A DNA stretch of 64,000 nucleotides from Streptomyces olivaceus (lineage in GTDB: Bacteria; Actinomycetota; Actinomycetes; Streptomycetales; Streptomycetaceae), in the NCBI RefSeq assembly GCF_000721235.1, contig NZ_JOFH01000003.1, forward strand, positions 62,001-126,000, given 5' to 3'. Of this stretch, positions 36,627-45,004 are shown piece after piece (the stretch's first letter is position 1; the number at the start of each line of letters is the position of its first letter). Under the pieces are notes generated by a model that saw only the letters and a program-made list of their open reading frames with translations, made no database searches and was not told where the DNA came from. The translations under genes were made by a program, and so were the position numbers.

Positions 36627-37442
36627 CTACGCGGACGCGCGCGGCGGACGCGGGAAGAAGCCGCTGGTGCGTGCCGCGTACGCCTCCCACCCGGGCCGGC
36701 CGGCCATGTGCCGCTCCAGGAGCCGCTTCCCGCTGCCGCCGATCAGCAGGTACGTCATCACCAGCGGGGAGACGGCGGACACCGCGGCGGCGGCCGGGCC
36801 CGCGTCGCAGGCGACCAGGAACAGGCCCCACCAGACGCAGAAGTCGCCGAAGTAGTTGGGGTGCCGGGTCCAGCTCCACAGCCCGCGGTCCATGAGGCGG
36901 CCCCGGTTGGCCGGGTCCGCCTTGAACCGGGCCAGCTGGGCGTCCCCCACGGCCTCGAAGGCCAGCCCCACCGCCCACACGACGGCACCGGTCCAGGCCA
37001 GGACCGACGGAGCCCCGGCGCCGTACGCGGCGGCCTGCACGGGCAGCGAAACCAGCCACACCAGCGCGCCCTGCAGCAGGTAGACCATGCGCAGGGCGTA
37101 GAGGTTCCGGTTGCCGGGGGCCTTGGCGAGCATCGCGTCGTAGCGCGGATCCTCGCCATGGCCCCGGCCGCGCCGGGCGATGTGCACGGCCAGCCGTACG
37201 CCCCAGACGACGGTCAGGACCCCGACGAGCGCCTGGCGTCCGGTGTCGCCCTCCCCCGTCGCCGCCGCGACCGAGCAGGTCACGACGGCGACGGCGGCGA
37301 ACCCGAGGCCCCAGGCGGCGTCCACGACCCGGTGGACGCCCTTGCGCACGGCGACGGCGAAGGTGGCCAGCATGACGGCGAACGCGGCCGCCGCCGCCCA
37401 GCCGAGGCCCACGGCGAACGCGCCCCACGGGAAGCCGCTCAC
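36627..37442 (-). CDS. DUF1295 membrane protein (steroid-reductase-like fold)
   Basis: 271 residues with about six helices and the conserved C-terminal RHPNYFGDFCVWWGLFL plus LLIGGSGKRLLERHM, typical of DUF1295, related to isoprenylcysteine methyltransferases and steroid 5-alpha-reductases. In the mycobacterial sigK locus a DUF1295 gene (Rv0446c) sits next to UfaA1. Last gene of the five-gene operon, its GTG overlapping the stop of the preceding CFA-type gene (GTGA). A reduction step in branched or cyclised fatty-acid formation is inferred. Confidence 0.85.
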   Translation of the reverse strand: MSGFPWGAFAVGLGWAAAAAFAVMLATFAVAVRKGVHRVVDAAWGLGFAAVAVVTCSVAAATGEGDTGRQALVGVLTVVWGVRLAVHIARRGRGHGEDPRYDAMLAKAPGNRNLYALRMVYLLQGALVWLVSLPVQAAAYGAGAPSVLAWTGAVVWAVGLAFEAVGDAQLARFKADPANRGRLMDRGLWSWTRHPNYFGDFCVWWGLFLVACDAGPAAAAVSAVSPLVMTYLLIGGSGKRLLERHMAGRPGWEAYAARTSGFFPRPPRASA

Positions 37443-38749
37443 GGGCGGTCCAGCCGTTCGTACCACTCGCCCGGCGTCGCGGGCATCCCGCTGACGCCCT
37501 CGGCGGTGGGCCGCACGCTCAGGATCTGGTCGACGCCCATGCGCCGCTGCTCGAAGGCGAGCGCGCCGCCCACCAGGTACAGCCGCCACACCCGGGCCGT
37601 CTCCTCGCCGACCAGCGCGACGAAGTCGTCCCAGCGCGCTTCCAGGGTGTGCTCCCACGCGGCGACCGTGCGGACGTAGTGCTCGCGCAGCGACTCGACG
37701 TGGCGTACTTCGAGACCCGCGCCCTCCAGGAGCTGGACCGTCTCGCCGAGGGGCCGCATGTGCATGTCGGGGGCGATGTACGCCTCGATGAAGGCACCGC
37801 CGCCGGGCGCGACCGCGCCACGGGACATCTGCTGCACCAGGACGCGTCCTCCGGGGCGGACCATGCGGTGCAGCGCCGCGGTGAAGGCCGGGTACTCGGC
37901 GTCCCCGACGTGCTCGCCCATCTCGACGGTGGAGACGGCGTCGTAGTCCCCGCCGGTGATGTCGCGGTAGTCCTGGCAGATCACCTCCACCCGGTCCGCC
38001 AGGCCCCGTTCCCGCACCTGTTCGCGCACGTGTGCCGCCTGCTCCGCGGCGAGGGTGACCGCGGTGACCCTCGCCTTGTGCTGTTCGGCCGCGTACAGGG
38101 TCAGCGAGCCCCAGCCGCAGCCGATGTCGAGAAGGCGGGCGCCCCCGGTGAGGCCCAGCTTGCGGCAGATCAGCTCCAGCTTGGCGCGCTGGGCGTCGGC
38201 GGCGTCGGCCTCGGCGTACGTGTCCGCCCACACCCCGCACGAGTAGGCCATCGTCTCGTCGAGGAGGAGGCGGTAGAAGTCGTTGGAGAGGTCGTAGTGG
38301 TGGCTGATGGCGGCGCGGTCGCGCGCCTTGCTGTGCAGGCCGCCGCGGAGCCGGGCCTGGGAGGCGGGGACCGGGGGGCGGGGGCCGACGGCACCGAGGC
38401 GGACGGCGGTGCCCGCCGCGCGGGCCCGGTCGGCGAGCGAGAGCCGGGGCGGGTGCAGCCGGCGCTCGCGGGTGGCCGCCCACATGCGGCGCAGGCCGTC
38501 GGCGAGGTCGCCGTCGACGTCCACCTCGCCGGTGACGTAGGCCTGGGCCAGGCCCAGTTCGCCGGGCTGCCACAGCAGGCGGCGCAGAGCGCGCCGGGAG
38601 CGCACGACGACCACGGGGCCCTCGGCGGGGCCGGTCTCGGAGCCGTCCCAGGCGCGCAGCCGGACGGGGAGGGGGCCGCCGAGCGCGTCCTCGACGAGCG
38701 CGGCGAGCCGGTGGGCGGCGCCGGGCCTGCTGGTGCGGACGGTGCTCAT
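37439..38749 (-). CDS. CFA/UfaA1-type S-adenosylmethionine fatty-acid methyltransferase (paralogue 1)
   Basis: 436 residues: N-terminal domain (1-130) plus class I methyltransferase fold with LLDIGCGWGSL near residue 208. Conserved CFA residues are present: HHYDLSNDFY, AYSCGVW (bicarbonate-site Cys near 170) and EMGEHVGD. It should transfer a methyl(ene) group to the double bond of phospholipid acyl chains, giving cyclopropane or methyl-branched products. ATG and GTG overlaps on both sides place it in the tightly coupled operon. Counterpart of Rv0447c (ufaA1). Confidence 0.9.
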   Translation of the reverse strand: MSTVRTSRPGAAHRLAALVEDALGGPLPVRLRAWDGSETGPAEGPVVVVRSRRALRRLLWQPGELGLAQAYVTGEVDVDGDLADGLRRMWAATRERRLHPPRLSLADRARAAGTAVRLGAVGPRPPVPASQARLRGGLHSKARDRAAISHHYDLSNDFYRLLLDETMAYSCGVWADTYAEADAADAQRAKLELICRKLGLTGGARLLDIGCGWGSLTLYAAEQHKARVTAVTLAAEQAAHVREQVRERGLADRVEVICQDYRDITGGDYDAVSTVEMGEHVGDAEYPAFTAALHRMVRPGGRVLVQQMSRGAVAPGGGAFIEAYIAPDMHMRPLGETVQLLEGAGLEVRHVESLREHYVRTVAAWEHTLEARWDDFVALVGEETARVWRLYLVGGALAFEQRRMGVDQILSVRPTAEGVSGMPATPGEWYERLDRP

Positions 38750-40032
38750 CGGGCGGTGCCCTCCTTGGTGAACAGGTACTGCTGGACGTCTAGGTAGGCG
38801 GCGCGGAAACCAGCCTCGGAGTAGGCGAGGTAGAAGGTCCACAGGCGCCGGAAGGTCTCGTCGAAGCCGAGCGCGTCGACCTCGGCGGCGCGCTCGGTGA
38901 ACCGCTCGCGCCACAGCCGCAGCGTCTCGGCGTAGTGCGCGCCGAAGTCGTACCGGTGGGCGACGCGCAGGCCGGTGTGGTCGCGGACGGTCGCCTCTAT
39001 CGCGTCGGTGGAGGGGATCAGGCCGCCGGGGAAGACGTACTTCTGGATCCAGGTGTAGGTGTCGCGGGCGGCGAGCATGCGATCGTGCGGCATGGTGATG
39101 GCCTGGAGGGCGACCCGGCCGCCGGGGGCGAGGCGCTCGTCGAGGGTGCGGAAGTAGACCGGCCAGAACTCGGCGCCGACGGCCTCGATCATCTCGACGC
39201 TGACGACAGCGTCGTACGTGCCCTGTTCCTCGCGGTAGTCGCGCAGTTCGACCCGGACCCGGTCGGCGAGGCCCGCCTCGCGGGCGCGTGCCAGGGCGCG
39301 GTCGCGCTGTTCGCGGGAGAGGGTGAGGGAGGTGACGTGGGCGCCGCGTCCGGCGGCGCGCAGGGCGAGTTCGCCCCAGCCGGTGCCGATTTCGAGGAGC
39401 CGGGTGCCGTCGCCGACCTCGGCGAGGTCGAGCAGCCGGTCGATCTTGCGCTGCTGTGCGGCGGCGAACGAGGCGCGGCGGGCGGGGAAGGCGGGGAAGA
39501 CGGCGGAGGAGTAGCTGAGGGTGTCGTCCAGGAAGAGGGCGAACAGGTCGTTGGACAAGTCGTAGTGGCTGCTGATGTTGTCCCGCGCGCCCTCGGGGGT
39601 GTTGCGCCGGTCCGCGGGCCGGCGCTGGTGCCACAGGCCGCGCAGCCGCTGGAGCGGGGAGGGGACCAGGTCGGCCGCGTGGGCGGCGAGCACCGTGAGG
39701 GCGCCGACCAGGTCCGGCGCGTCCCACTCGCCGGCCATGTAGGACTCGCCGAAGCCGATGAGGCCCTGGGCGCCGATCCGTCCGTGGAAGGCGTCGGGGT
39801 CGTGGACCTCCACCAGCGGTCCGCCGAGGCCGACGGTGTCGCCGTCGGCGAACCGGACCCGCAGCGGCAGCCGGTGCAGGGCACGGCGCACGACGGCGGC
39901 GGTGGTGGCGCGGCGGGCCCACGAGGCGTGGGGCGGGGCGGCGACGTCGGGCCATCGGCCGGCGTCGACCGGCGTGCCGCGGCCCGTGGGGACGGGGGTC
40001 GTGGCGGCGGGGCGGGGGTGGGTTGCAGTCAT
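38746..40032 (-). CDS. CFA-type methyltransferase (paralogue 2, plant-like active site)
   Basis: 428 residues with the same architecture. The SAM site is LLEIGTGWGELAL near 214. Two CFA hallmark positions differ from paralogue 1: YSSAVF lacks the Cys, and EMIEAVG replaces EHVG, as in plant-type CFA domains. SHYDLSNDLFALFLDDTLSYSS is otherwise well conserved. A changed reaction (methylation without ring closure, or different acyl position) is possible. ATGA overlaps at both ends couple it to the DUF1365 gene and paralogue 1. Confidence 0.88.
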   Translation of the reverse strand: MTATHPRPAATTPVPTGRGTPVDAGRWPDVAAPPHASWARRATTAAVVRRALHRLPLRVRFADGDTVGLGGPLVEVHDPDAFHGRIGAQGLIGFGESYMAGEWDAPDLVGALTVLAAHAADLVPSPLQRLRGLWHQRRPADRRNTPEGARDNISSHYDLSNDLFALFLDDTLSYSSAVFPAFPARRASFAAAQQRKIDRLLDLAEVGDGTRLLEIGTGWGELALRAAGRGAHVTSLTLSREQRDRALARAREAGLADRVRVELRDYREEQGTYDAVVSVEMIEAVGAEFWPVYFRTLDERLAPGGRVALQAITMPHDRMLAARDTYTWIQKYVFPGGLIPSTDAIEATVRDHTGLRVAHRYDFGAHYAETLRLWRERFTERAAEVDALGFDETFRRLWTFYLAYSEAGFRAAYLDVQQYLFTKEGTAR

Positions 40033-40772
40033 GTCGCTTTCTCCGTGGTGCGGTTTCTCGGGCGCGGCTGGACGGGGAGGCCGCGCAGGCAGAGACGGAT
40101 GCCGTGCCGGCGGATGCCGGCCGACACGGCGAGGGTCGAGAAGGGGTGCCGCAGCGCGAGCCGCAGGAGGGCGGCGGGGGTCGCCGCCCTCCGGGTACCC
40201 CGTACGGTCGCGGTGAACGGCCGGGCGCCAGGCCGGTCCAGGCGTACGGTCAGGTCGAGGCGGTCGCCGGGCAGCGGCAGCCGCATCCGGTAGGCGCCGT
40301 CGACCGGGTGGAACGGCGAGACGTAGAACTCCTTGTCGACGCGCGCGACGCCCGCCTCGTCGGGGTTCAGCAGGTAGGCGTGGCGTTCGCCGTAGGTGTT
40401 GTGCACCTCGGCGACCACGCAGCGCGGGGCGCCGTCGGGGCCGTGGCACCAGTACAGGGTGAGCGGGTTGAAGACGTGCCCGAGGACCCGGGCGTGCGCG
40501 AGCATCAGGACCCGGCCGCCCTCCAGGTCGACGCCGCGGGAGGCGAGGAACCGCTCCAGGCCCGCGCGCAGCGTGGGGGCGTCGCCGGTGAAGTGGTCGC
40601 GGGCCCGGAAGCCGGCCAACGGGCGCAGTGGGCGCGGCAGCCGCGGGAGGCGGTCGAGGTCGACGAGCCACATGTAGGTGCGGTGGCGCAGGGTGTACCG
40701 GACCGGGTCGAGGCGTATGTGGCCGATCTCGCAGGGGTAGAGCCCGGGGCGTGCCGTCGGGGCGGGGGTCAC
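40029..40772 (-). CDS. DUF1365 family protein
   Basis: 247 residues; begins LYPCEIGHIRLDPVRYTLRHRTYMW (as LYPCEIGHIRL and YTLRHRTYMWLVDLD), with the conserved HVFNPLTLYWCHG, EVHNTYGERHAYLL and KEFYVSPFHPVDGAYRM. DUF1365 proteins nearly always accompany the FAD oxidase and CFA genes, as in Rv0448c, and take part in modified fatty-acid synthesis by an undefined step. GTG start overlapping the oxidase stop; ATGA overlap with paralogue 2. Confidence 0.9.
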   Translation of the reverse strand: MTPAPTARPGLYPCEIGHIRLDPVRYTLRHRTYMWLVDLDRLPRLPRPLRPLAGFRARDHFTGDAPTLRAGLERFLASRGVDLEGGRVLMLAHARVLGHVFNPLTLYWCHGPDGAPRCVVAEVHNTYGERHAYLLNPDEAGVARVDKEFYVSPFHPVDGAYRMRLPLPGDRLDLTVRLDRPGARPFTATVRGTRRAATPAALLRLALRHPFSTLAVSAGIRRHGIRLCLRGLPVQPRPRNRTTEKAT

Positions 40773-42049
40773 CAGGCCACTCCGAGGGCCGCGGCGGCCT
40801 CCACCCCCGAACGGCAGCCGTCCTCGTGGAACCCCCAGCCGTGGTAGGCCCCGGCGTAGGCGGTGACCGGGGTACGCAGTGCAGGCAGGCGTCGCTGGGC
40901 GGCCACCGACTCGGGCGTGTAGACGGGGTGTTCGTAGGTCATGCGGGCCAGCACCCGGCCGGGGGCGACCCGGTCCTCGCCGCCGAGCGTGACGACGTAG
41001 GTGTCGGCGGCGTCGAGGCGCTGCAGCCGGTTCATGTCGTAGCTGACCCGGACCCGGTCGGCGCCCGCGTCGCAGGCGGGCATGAGGTAGTTCCAGGAGG
41101 ACCTGGCTCCCCGGGCGCGCGGCAGCAGGGCGGTGTCGGTGTGCAGGAGGGTGGCGTTGCGGGAGTAGCGGAAGGCGCCGAGGACCTCCTTCTCGTCCGG
41201 CGTCGGGTCGGCCAGCAGCTCCAGTGCCTGGTCCGGGTGGACGGCGACGACGACATGGTCGTAGGTGTCGGTGGTGCCGTCGCCCGCGGTGACGTCCACG
41301 CCGTCCGCGTGCCGGGTCACGGCCCGGACGGGGGTGGCGGTGCGGACGTCGGGCAGTCGCTCGGCGACCCGGTCGACGTAGGAGCGGGAGCCGCCCGTGA
41401 CCGTGCGCCACACCGGCGAGCCGCCGACGGCGAGCATGCCGTGGTGGTGCAGGAAGCGGAACAGGTAGGCGGCCGGGTAGCGCAGGGCGGTCGCGGCGTC
41501 GCAGGACCACACGGCGGAGACCACGGGCGTCATGAAGTGGGCGCGGAAGTACGGCGAGAAGCCCTCGCGGTCCAGGAACTCGCCCAGGGTCATGGCATGG
41601 TCGGCGTCCTCGCCGAGCAGGCGGCGGGCGGCGCGGTGGAACCGGGGCACCTGCGCGAGCATCCTCAGGTAGGGGCCGTGCAGGGCGTTGCGCGGCCGGG
41701 CGAGCAGTCCGGCCGGGCCGCGGGCGCCGGCGTACTCGAGCCCGCAGCCCTCGCACCGCACCGACATGCTCATCTCCGACTCCTGGGTGGCGACGCCGAG
41801 TTCGTCGAAGAGGCGCAGGAGGTTCGGGTAGGTGCGGCGGTTGTGCACGATGAACCCCGAGTCGACCCGGTGGACCCGGCCGTCGGACGAGGTGAGGTCG
41901 TGGGTATGGGCGTGGCCCCCGAGGCGGTCGTCCGCCTCGTAGAGGGTGACGTGGTGCGCCCGGCCCAGTATGTGTGCGGCGGTCAGGCCCGCCACTCCGC
42001 TGCCGACGACGGCGGTACGGCGTGCGGCCTCCCCTGACGCTCGCGGCAT
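40769..42049 (-). CDS. FAD-dependent amine-oxidase-like enzyme of the lipid operon
   Basis: 426 residues. GSGVAG (16-21) and LYEADDRLGGHAHT form the FAD site; further conserved parts are SGFIVHNRRTYPNLLRLFDELG (as SGFIVHNRRTYPN, LLRLFDELG) and AYAGAYHGWGFHEDG at the end. It matches the Rv0449c-type flavoprotein, likely a desaturase or oxidase acting on acyl chains. First gene of the operon; GGAGGAGC ribosome site and the shared CCAATCC-N17-GGATTAC promoter upstream. Confidence 0.9.
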   Translation of the reverse strand: MPRASGEAARRTAVVGSGVAGLTAAHILGRAHHVTLYEADDRLGGHAHTHDLTSSDGRVHRVDSGFIVHNRRTYPNLLRLFDELGVATQESEMSMSVRCEGCGLEYAGARGPAGLLARPRNALHGPYLRMLAQVPRFHRAARRLLGEDADHAMTLGEFLDREGFSPYFRAHFMTPVVSAVWSCDAATALRYPAAYLFRFLHHHGMLAVGGSPVWRTVTGGSRSYVDRVAERLPDVRTATPVRAVTRHADGVDVTAGDGTTDTYDHVVVAVHPDQALELLADPTPDEKEVLGAFRYSRNATLLHTDTALLPRARGARSSWNYLMPACDAGADRVRVSYDMNRLQRLDAADTYVVTLGGEDRVAPGRVLARMTYEHPVYTPESVAAQRRLPALRTPVTAYAGAYHGWGFHEDGCRSGVEAAAALGVAW

Positions 42050-42090
42050 TTCGCTGCTCCTCCACCCCACTGTGATCAACGCTGGCACGG

Positions 42091-42121
42091 GTAATCCGGA
42101 GCCGGGGGCCCGGCGGATTGG
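42091..42121 (-). promoter_or_regulatory. Shared ECF-type promoter motif upstream of the lipid operon
   Basis: On the minus strand CCAATCC (42121-42115), 17 bases, GGATTAC (42097-42091), 41 bases before the first start codon. Sequence and spacing are identical to the motif in front of sigK. Confidence 0.72.
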
Positions 42122-42182
42122 ACCGGGTCGCGAACCGCTGCTCCGGCCACCAGTCCGGAAGCGTCGCGGCGACGGATCACCT

Positions 42183-42230
42183 GGGACGGGCGGGGCAGGA
42201 CAGTACGGGACGGGCGGGGCAGGACAGTGG
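42183..42230 (+). repeat. Two 24-bp direct repeats upstream of the hydrolase gene
   Basis: GGGACGGGCGGGGCAGGACA plus four bases occurs at 42183 and 42207 and differs only in the last two bases. It ends about 20 bases before the alpha/beta-hydrolase start. Confidence 0.8.
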
Positions 42231-42250
42231 CTGAAGGGAACGGGAGCGGC

Positions 42251-43012
42251 ATGAGCGTTGAGGACGATCCGTCGACGGGGTCCGCGCTGCGGGTGCGGCG
42301 CCGTCCGGCGCGGCCCCGGGCGGCCGTGCTGGTGCTGCACGGAGGCCGGGTGGAGAGCCGCGCCGCCGCGCGCCCGTGGCAGCCGGCGGCCCTGCGGATG
42401 CGTCCTTTCCTGCGGGATCTGGAGGCGTCAACCGGCCGCGACGACGTGTTCCTGGCCCAGGTGCGCTACCGCAGCCGCGGCTGGAACGGCGTTGCCGCGG
42501 AGCCGCTGCGGGACACCCGGCGCGCCCTCGCCGAGCTGCGCGGGCTGGTCGGAGACGTGCCGGTCGTCCTGCTGGGCCACTCGATGGGCGGCCGGGCCGC
42601 CCTGCGCGCGGCGGGCGCCGACGGGGTACGCGGCGTGGTGGCCCTCGCGCCCTGGTGTCCTCCCGGCGAACCCGTCGCGCAGCTGCGGGACCGGCGGGTA
42701 CTCGTTCTGCACGGCGACCGCGACCGCATCACCGACCCCGCCGGGTCGGCCGCGTACGTCTCCCGCGCCCGCGGCGCCGGGGCCCGGGCGGGGATGCTGG
42801 TGGTCGAGGACGGCGACCACGCCATGCTCCGCCGCCACACGCTCTGGCACCGCACCGCGAGGGCGGCGGTCGCCCACCTGACCGACCCGCTGGCGGCGCC
42901 TTCCGAACTGTTCGACGAGGCCTTCGCGGCGGCCGGGCCGACGGTTCTCCGGCCGGCCCGGCGGACCGCGTCCGAATCGGCGCCGGGGCCGGTGCGGGAG
43001 CCCGGCTGCTAA
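42251..43012 (+). CDS. Alpha/beta-fold hydrolase
   Basis: 253 residues. The oxyanion region is VLVLHGGRVES, the nucleophile elbow GHSMGGRAAL (Ser near 115), the acid LVLHGDRDRITDP and the His in EDGDHAMLRR, giving a full triad. No signal peptide. Divergent from the lipid operon. The ATG at 42251 is preferred (GGGAGCGGC upstream); a GTG at 42227 is possible. The substrate is unknown; a lipid-related ester is only suggested by neighbourhood. Confidence 0.88.
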   Translation: MSVEDDPSTGSALRVRRRPARPRAAVLVLHGGRVESRAAARPWQPAALRMRPFLRDLEASTGRDDVFLAQVRYRSRGWNGVAAEPLRDTRRALAELRGLVGDVPVVLLGHSMGGRAALRAAGADGVRGVVALAPWCPPGEPVAQLRDRRVLVLHGDRDRITDPAGSAAYVSRARGAGARAGMLVVEDGDHAMLRRHTLWHRTARAAVAHLTDPLAAPSELFDEAFAAAGPTVLRPARRTASESAPGPVREPGC

Positions 43013-43052
43013 TGTGCGAGAGACGTTGATCGTGCAGCGAGGAGTCGCGGAC

Positions 43053-43082
43053 ATGGTGGGTGACGACGACATCTCCGGGTGA
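43053..43082 (+). CDS. Nine-codon upstream ORF (MVGDDDISG) before the ABC-F gene
   Basis: ATG at 43053 with GCGAGGAGTC 8 bases upstream and TGA at 43080-43082, inside the first leader hairpin. Short translated ORFs in front of ABC-F genes commonly sense ribosome-targeting antibiotics by stalling. A possible -10 (TAATGT, 43010-43015) overlaps the stop codon of the preceding gene. Confidence 0.55.
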   Translation: MVGDDDISG

Positions 43083-43135
43083 GACCCGGAGCCGGTAGGC
43101 CGCAGCGGGCGCGTTCGAGCGCCGTCGCAGCGGCC
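43073..43135 (+). promoter_or_regulatory. Two leader hairpins, possible attenuator of the ABC-F gene
   Basis: Hairpin 1: CTCCGGGT-GAG-ACCCGGAG (43073-43091), perfect 8-bp stem overlapping the uORF stop. Hairpin 2: GGCCGC ... GCGGCC (43098-43135) with an inner GGCGC/GCGCC stem. A ribosome held on the uORF would block hairpin 1. Terminator/antiterminator partners are not obvious by eye, so the mechanism is inferred. Confidence 0.5.
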
Positions 43136-43209
43136 TCCTCGTCGTTCCCGCTTCCCTGTCTGCCCGGGCAGTGGTGTTCCCTGCCCCCAGCCTCCACGAG
43201 GTCGTCCTC

Positions 43210-44844
43210 ATGTCCGACGCCGCCGTTCGCTGTTCCCACCTGTCCTTCTCCTGGCCCGACGACACTCCTGTCTTCCGGGATCTGTCGTTCACCGTGGGCA
43301 CGGGCCGTACGGGTCTTGTGGCCCCCAACGGTGCCGGGAAGTCCACCCTGCTCAAGCTGATCGCCGGCGAGCTGCGGCCCGCCGCGGGTTCCGTGTCGGT
43401 CCCGGGTGTCCTCGGCCACCTGCCCCAGACCCTCCCCCTGACCGGCGATCTCACCGTGGCCGAGGTCCTCGGCGTCGACGCCGTGATCCGGGCCATCGAC
43501 GCCGTCGAGTCCGGCGACGTGGCCGAGGAGCACTTCACGGTCATCGGCGACGACTGGGACGTCGAGGAGCGCACTCGCGCCCAGCTCGACCGCCTGGGCC
43601 TGGGCGGTCTCGGTCTCGACCGGCGGCTGAGCACGCTCAGCGGCGGTCGGATCGTCTCCCTCGGGCTCGCCGCCCAGCTGCTGAAGCGTCCCGACGTACT
43701 GCTGCTCGACGAGCCCACCAACAACCTCGACGTGGCGGCCCGGCGCAGACTCCACGACGTGCTCACGGAGTACAACGGCTGCCTGCTCCTGGTCAGCCAC
43801 GACCGGGAGCTGCTCGACCGCATGGAGCGCACCGCCGAACTGGACCAGGGCGAACTGCGTTTTTACGGCGGCAACTTCGCGGCGTACGAGAACGCGGTCC
43901 GCGCGGAGCAGGAGGTCGCGGAGAAGAACGTCCGCAACGCCGAACAGGAGCTCAAGCGGGAGAAGCGGGAACTGCAGCAGGCCCGTGAGCGCGCCGACCG
44001 CCGGGCGAGCAACGCGGCCCGCAACCTGAAGAGCGCCGGCCTCCCCCGCATCTTCGCGGGCACCATGAAGCGCGGGGCGCAGGAGTCCGCGGGCCGGGCG
44101 GGGCAGACCCATGCCGACCGGGTCGGCGAGGCCAGGGCGCGCCTGGACGAGGCGGAGCGGTCGCTGCGCGAGGAGCAGCGCATCACGCTGGACCTGCCGG
44201 AGACCGACGTTCCCGCCGGCCGCACCCTCTTCGCCGGTGAGCGGCTGCGGATCCGGCTCGGCGGCCGGGACGTGTTCGCGGGTGCGGGCGCCGACCTGAC
44301 GGTCCGGGGACCCGAACGGATCGCGCTGACCGGCGCCAACGGCACGGGCAAGAGCACGCTGCTGCGTCTGGTCAACGGCGACCTGGCGCCGGAGGGCGGC
44401 GAGCTGCGGCGCGCCGACGGGCGCGTCGCACACCTCTCCCAGCGGCTCGACCTGCTCGACGACGCACGCACCGTCGCCGAGAACTTCGCCGTCCACGCTC
44501 CGGACCGGCCGGAGGCGGAGCGGATGAACCTCCTCGCCCGGTTCCTCTTCCGGGGCGCCCGCGCCCACCTGCCGGTCAGGCTGCTCTCCGGCGGCGAGCG
44601 GCTGCGGGCCACGCTGGCCTGCGTCCTGTGCGCGCGTCCGGCCCCGCACCTGCTGCTCCTGGACGAGCCGACGAACAACCTCGACCTGGTCGGCGTGGGC
44701 CAGTTGGAGAGCGCCCTGAACTCCTACCGGGGAGCCTTCGTGGTCGTCAGCCACGACCTGCGGTTCCTGCGGGGGATCGGCGTCGGCCGGTGGCTGGAGC
44801 TGGCCGACGGAGAGCTGACCGAGACGGGGGCGCCCGAGGCGTGA
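43210..44844 (+). CDS. ABC-F family ATPase (ribosome-protection type)
   Basis: 544 residues, two nucleotide-binding domains and no membrane helices. Domain 1: Walker A APNGAGKST (38-46), LSGGR near 143, DEPTNNLD near 167. Linker about 230-320 is a charged coiled coil. Domain 2: Walker A GANGTGKST near 377, LSGGERLRATL near 458, DEPTNNLD near 484. ABC-F proteins of this layout displace antibiotics from the ribosome or act as translation factors. The start at MSDAAVRC is preferred to a GTG 39 bases upstream. A uORF/hairpin leader precedes it. Confidence 0.88.
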   Translation: MSDAAVRCSHLSFSWPDDTPVFRDLSFTVGTGRTGLVAPNGAGKSTLLKLIAGELRPAAGSVSVPGVLGHLPQTLPLTGDLTVAEVLGVDAVIRAIDAVESGDVAEEHFTVIGDDWDVEERTRAQLDRLGLGGLGLDRRLSTLSGGRIVSLGLAAQLLKRPDVLLLDEPTNNLDVAARRRLHDVLTEYNGCLLLVSHDRELLDRMERTAELDQGELRFYGGNFAAYENAVRAEQEVAEKNVRNAEQELKREKRELQQARERADRRASNAARNLKSAGLPRIFAGTMKRGAQESAGRAGQTHADRVGEARARLDEAERSLREEQRITLDLPETDVPAGRTLFAGERLRIRLGGRDVFAGAGADLTVRGPERIALTGANGTGKSTLLRLVNGDLAPEGGELRRADGRVAHLSQRLDLLDDARTVAENFAVHAPDRPEAERMNLLARFLFRGARAHLPVRLLSGGERLRATLACVLCARPAPHLLLLDEPTNNLDLVGVGQLESALNSYRGAFVVVSHDLRFLRGIGVGRWLELADGELTETGAPEA

Positions 44845-44869
44845 TCCGCCGGGGGGGGCAGTCGTCGGC

Positions 44870-44970
44870 GGGCGTCGTGGTGTCCGACCGGGGCATCGTG
44901 GTGTCCGACCGGGCGTCGTGGCGTCCGACCAGGCGCCATGGCGTCCGGCCGGGCGTCGTGGTGTCCGTTT
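44870..44970 (+). repeat. Five-copy 20-bp tandem repeat
   Basis: Units resembling GGGCGTCGTGGTGTCCGACC start at 44870, 44890, 44911, 44931 and 44951 with a few substitutions each. The array fills the gap between the ABC-F and flavodoxin-like genes. Confidence 0.8.
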
Positions 44971-45004
44971 GCGGTCGGCGGGTGAGGGGCTGCAGGCTTC
45001 GGGG

